In this document: piece after piece, positions 6,727 to 9,434 of the stretch
Layout of the letters: the number at the start of each line of letters is the position of its first letter
Position numbering within the stretch: the stretch's first letter is position 1
Origin: Planctomycetota bacterium
GTDB lineage: Bacteria > Planctomycetota > J058 > J103
NCBI GenBank assembly: GCA_003694875.1
Contig: RFJN01000284.1
Location: 1 to 9,434 of the forward strand
Length of the DNA: 9,434 nt
Direction: 5' to 3'
Notes under the pieces: generated by a model
Databases searched by the model: none
What the model was told of the DNA's origin: nothing
Seen by the model: the letters and a program-made list of their open reading frames with translations, nothing else
Translations under genes and position numbers: made by a program

Positions 6727-7509
6727 TCACCGCCCGTCTCGCCGCGCCATTGTAGGCGCCCTTCGCGGCGTGTCGCCACGCCGTCGCGCCCGCCGTCCCA
6801 TGCGGGCCGCCTTGCGCCGCACCGCGCGCACGAGCGCGCGCGCGTGCGCGGGCAGCCGCGCCCCGGGGCCCCGGGGCGGGAGGTCGAGATACGCGCGCAG
6901 GAAGGCGACGGCGTCGGCGCGCGTGTACAGATCGTGCTCGCGCGAGTACCACAGCGCGGCGAGGTCCTTGATCCGCCAGCGCCGGCGCCACAGCAGCCGT
7001 CGACCGGCGCGCGCGAGATCGATCAGCCCGAGCGCGCCGCTCGCCTCGTCGTGGTAGACGTGGCACACGTACAGATCGCGGTGGAAGACGCCGGCGGCGT
7101 GCATGCGCGCCACGAGCGCACCGAGCGCGCGCGCGAGCGCCCGGCGCCGGCGCCAGGCGCGTGCGGCGCGCCAGGCGGGCAGGAGGTGTTCGAGGCTGCG
7201 ACCCGGCATGGGGGCGAGCCGCAGGCGCGACTCGCTCCAGAGCCCGAGCCGGAGGGGATCGGGCCGCCAGCGGCGCTCGAGCGCGAGCACGCGCGGCACC
7301 GCGACACCGGCGCGGGCGAGCCGCGCGATGTTGCGCGCCTCGGCGTGCGCCCCGAGCGGCGGCAGGTTGAACCGCACGAGACCGCGCAGCAGCACCCACG
7401 GCCACAGCACGCGGTAGTCCTTCTCGTAGCAGCGCTCGGGCCCCTGCCCCACCTCCCAGCAGGTGGAGACGGGGCCGGTGCGCAGCAGCCGGCGGGGCGC
7501 AGCGCTCAT
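6727..7509 (-). CDS. LPS core kinase, WaaP/KdkA-like (protein-kinase fold)
   Basis: This 260-residue protein is predicted to phosphorylate a sugar of the LPS inner core (a heptose in WaaP, Kdo in KdkA) with ATP at the cytoplasmic membrane face. It resembles small protein kinases: K30 in YEKDY and E57 in HAEARNIARL are candidates for the ATP-anchoring Lys/Glu pair, and the catalytic loop is HRDLYVCHVY at 143-152 (D145). The metal-binding Asp is D164 in LIDLARA, where protein kinases have DFG. The HRD-x-Y-x-CH plus IDLxRA pattern is characteristic of the WaaP family. Length fits WaaP (about 265). The last 40 residues are extremely Arg-rich. The ATG overlaps the exporter's stop as ATGA and lacks a clear Shine-Dalgarno, so it probably relies on coupled translation. 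Longer versions of this frame run antisense-like through the exporter gene and are rejected. The substrate cannot be decided from sequence. Confidence 0.88.
   Translation of the reverse strand: MSAAPRRLLRTGPVSTCWEVGQGPERCYEKDYRVLWPWVLLRGLVRFNLPPLGAHAEARNIARLARAGVAVPRVLALERRWRPDPLRLGLWSESRLRLAPMPGRSLEHLLPAWRAARAWRRRRALARALGALVARMHAAGVFHRDLYVCHVYHDEASGALGLIDLARAGRRLLWRRRWRIKDLAALWYSREHDLYTRADAVAFLRAYLDLPPRGPGARLPAHARALVRAVRRKAARMGRRARRRGDTPRRAPTMARRDGR
6859..6878. repeat. 20-bp perfect palindrome inside the kinase gene
   Basis: The 20 bases read identically on both strands: a CG/CG-flanked core of CCCC and GGGG blocks alternating twice. They encode residues about 211-217 (PPRGPGA) of the kinase, in the linker between the kinase fold and its basic tail. 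It could form a hairpin in mRNA or single-stranded DNA. It may be no more than Pro/Gly codons in GC-rich DNA. Confidence 0.5.
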
Positions 7510-9434
7510 GGGCGCGGGGCGGCGAGCCGGCGGTCGTCTTCGGGCCTCGGCTCGCCGTCGGTCTGCAGCAAGTACAGCCGGCGGTAGAGGCTGTCGGGGT
7601 TGGCGAGCAGCGCCGCGTGGGTGCCCTCCTCGACGATCCGTCCCTCGGAGAAGACGTAGATCCGGTCCGCGCCCACGATGGTCGACAGCCGGTGCGCCAC
7701 CACGAAGGTGGTGCGCCCGCGCATGAGGGTCTCGAGCGAGCGTTGCACGAGCTGTTCCGACTCGCTGTCGAGTGCGCTCGTCGCCTCGTCGAGCAGCAGC
7801 ACGCGCGGGTTGCGCAGCAGCGCGCGCGCGATCGTGATCCGCTGCCGCTGTCCGCCGCTGAGGGTGACGCCGCGTTCGCCGACCACCGCCTCGTAGCCGC
7901 CGGGCAGCGACGCGATGACGTCGTGGATGAACGCCGCCTTGCACGCCGCGACGATCTCCTCCATGCTCGCGTCGCGGCGGCCGTAGCGCAGGTTCTCGAG
8001 GATGGTGGTGTTGAAGAGGAAGGGGTCCTGGGTGACCATGGCGATGTGGGCGAGCAGGTCGGCGCGGCGCACGGTGCGGATATCGCGTCCGTCGTACTCG
8101 ATCACCCCCTCGGTCGGGTCGTAGAGGCGGGCGAGCAGATCGATCAGCGTCGACTTGCCGGCGCCGGACGGCCCCACGAGCGCGACCACCTCCCCGGGCT
8201 GCACCTCCATGTGGATGTCGCGCAGCACCGGCTGGGTATCGTAGGCGAAGCCGACGTGGCGCAGCCGCACATGCCCCTCGAGCGTGGGCAGCGGCTCGGC
8301 GTCCGGTGCGTCGACCACCTCGGGCTCGACCGCGAGCAGCTCGCGCACACGCTCGACCCCGGCGAGCGCCTCCATGACGTTGTTGTAGGAGCCCACGAGC
8401 TTCTTGGCGGGCTGGTACATGATCGCGAGCGAGCTGAGGAAGACCACGAGCCACTGCTTCTCGATCGCGTGCGCGACGTGGAACGCCCACACACCGCCGA
8501 GGATCAGCACCGCGACGACGGCGTGGTTGAGCACGTCGGTGAACGCGCGCGCGCCCGCCTTGGCGGCGACCACGCGCACCGCCCGCCGGAAGAACGATTC
8601 GTTGACGCGCCGGAAGCGCTCGACCTCGTGCTGTTCGGCGTGAAACGCCTTGACGATGCGGATGCCGGAGAGCATCTGCTGCATGGCGTCGGTCACCTCG
8701 CCGAACGAGTGCTGGCGGCTGCGTGCGCGCTTGCGCACCTTGCGCGCGAAGACCTGCAGCACCACGAGGATCGGCATGACGAGCACGAGCGAGACGAGCG
8801 AGAGTTCGGGGCTCGCCCACACGCAGATCGCGATGCCGGACAGCAGCTGGGTGCTGGCCTGGAACAGGTCGCGGAACAGGAAGTTGAGGGCGCGGTTGAC
8901 CTCGTTGATGTCGTTGGTGAGCCGCGAGTAGAGATCGCCGATCCGGCGGGTGTGGAAGAAGCGGAAGCCGAGCTGCAGCAGGTGCTGCATGACGTGGACG
9001 CGGATGTCGATCAGCACCCGCTGCACGAGCTTGGCCTGGAGGTACTCGCGCAGCCAGCCGGTGATGCCGAGCAGCGCGGCGACGATCCCGAGCAGCACCG
9101 AGATCAGCACCGCCCAGCCCCACACGTCGCCGTCGGCGGGGGTGATGCGGGCGAGCCACGCCCGCACGCGGTCCCGCGCGGCGGCGAAGCCGGGAATGCG
9201 GTCGAGCAGGGCGGTGCGCAGTTCGGGTTCGGACCGTTTCGCCGGCTCCGTCTTCGCGCCGGACCGATCGGCGGGGGGCGGTGTGGCGTCGTGTGGGGCG
9301 GCGACGGGCGGCTGGCGTTCGGCCGGGGGTGTGTCCGCCTCGGGGCTGAGCACCTTGTCGACGACGAGGCCGGCGAACAGCGAGCGTCCCTGGTTGAGCA
9401 CGCCGTTGCCGAGGGTGGCGAGAGAGGCCACGAC
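7506..9434 (-). CDS. MsbA-like ABC exporter (fused permease-ATPase), 5' end cut by the window edge
   Basis: This half-transporter is predicted to work as a homodimer in the inner membrane. Its neighbours suggest it flips lipid A-core, as MsbA does. About 641 residues are visible, numbered from a GTG at 9431. The frame continues to the window edge and the visible start lies inside what should be TM1, so some 20-40 N-terminal residues are missing. Residues 1-28 are the end of TM1. A hydrophobic TM2 (104-127) follows after an unusual Pro/Ala-rich loop of about 75 residues, and more helices lie at about 193-230 and 300-345. The ATPase domain (about 385-625) is complete: Walker A GPSGAGKST (420-428), Q-loop Q468, signature LSGGQ (524-528), Walker B VLLLDEA (544-550), SALD D-loop and switch H580. 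It is the first visible gene of the run and ends in an ATGA overlap with the kinase. Export of another lipid or peptide is possible. Confidence 0.92.
   Translation of the reverse strand, partial: VVASLATLGNGVLNQGRSLFAGLVVDKVLSPEADTPPAERQPPVAAPHDATPPPADRSGAKTEPAKRSEPELRTALLDRIPGFAAARDRVRAWLARITPADGDVWGWAVLISVLLGIVAALLGITGWLREYLQAKLVQRVLIDIRVHVMQHLLQLGFRFFHTRRIGDLYSRLTNDINEVNRALNFLFRDLFQASTQLLSGIAICVWASPELSLVSLVLVMPILVVLQVFARKVRKRARSRQHSFGEVTDAMQQMLSGIRIVKAFHAEQHEVERFRRVNESFFRRAVRVVAAKAGARAFTDVLNHAVVAVLILGGVWAFHVAHAIEKQWLVVFLSSLAIMYQPAKKLVGSYNNVMEALAGVERVRELLAVEPEVVDAPDAEPLPTLEGHVRLRHVGFAYDTQPVLRDIHMEVQPGEVVALVGPSGAGKSTLIDLLARLYDPTEGVIEYDGRDIRTVRRADLLAHIAMVTQDPFLFNTTILENLRYGRRDASMEEIVAACKAAFIHDVIASLPGGYEAVVGERGVTLSGGQRQRITIARALLRNPRVLLLDEATSALDSESEQLVQRSLETLMRGRTTFVVAHRLSTIVGADRIYVFSEGRIVEEGTHAALLANPDSLYRRLYLLQTDGEPRPEDDRRLAAPRP

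Noticed and set aside
5568..6779. Upstream extension of the GT4 glycosyltransferase frame (as if one 774-residue protein)
   Set aside because: The extension is out of frame over the WaaG-like gene and is Arg/Ala/Pro low-complexity. The ATG at 5567 has a ribosome binding site and the expected family N-terminus.
5552..7057. 501-residue open frame on the + strand opposite the WaaG-like gene and the kinase
   Set aside because: It is an antisense shadow with biased composition and no recognisable motif; the opposite strand encodes clear enzyme families.
7510..9159. Upstream extension of the kinase frame through the exporter gene (as if one 810-residue protein)
   Set aside because: It is a shadow frame of the exporter; kinase homology begins just after the ATG at 7509.

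Overview
This is a very GC-rich, arginine- and alanine-rich bacterial chromosome segment with almost no non-coding DNA. It looks like a Gram-negative-type bacterium with Kdo-containing lipopolysaccharide (LPS). The best guess is a high-GC member of the PVC superphylum, probably a planctomycete. This rests on the style of the CTP synthase N-terminus and on kdsB sitting directly upstream of pyrG, an order known from Chlamydia. The taxonomic call is an inference of moderate strength; a high-GC proteobacterium is not excluded.

Layout: one gene lies on the + strand at the left edge (81-1280). It encodes a coiled-coil/GAF/GGDEF diguanylate cyclase. Facing it is a tight run of seven minus-strand genes filling 1288-9434, read right to left. 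These are an MsbA-like ABC exporter (cut by the right edge), a WaaP/KdkA-like LPS core kinase, two GT4 glycosyltransferases, kdsB (CMP-Kdo synthetase), pyrG (CTP synthase) and an unrecognised 237-residue protein. Junctions in this run are two ATGA overlaps, one 8-nt overlap, and gaps of 7, 12 and 20 nt. It is therefore almost certainly one operon whose promoter lies beyond the right edge.

The genes fit together as an LPS assembly module. PyrG makes CTP and KdsB uses CTP to activate Kdo. The glycosyltransferases and the kinase would build and phosphorylate the core, and the ABC exporter would flip lipid A-core across the inner membrane. No Kdo transferase (waaA) is visible in the window. The diguanylate cyclase is convergent with the operon and separated from it by only 7 bp. 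That junction holds overlapping inverted repeats but no T-tract.

No RNA gene, mobile element, CRISPR array or repeat family was found. The only stretch without a gene is the 80 bases at the left edge. I see no clearly novel system. The points most worth checking are the long Pro/Ala-rich periplasmic loop in the exporter, the coupled unknown gene after pyrG, and the competing hairpins at the convergent junction.
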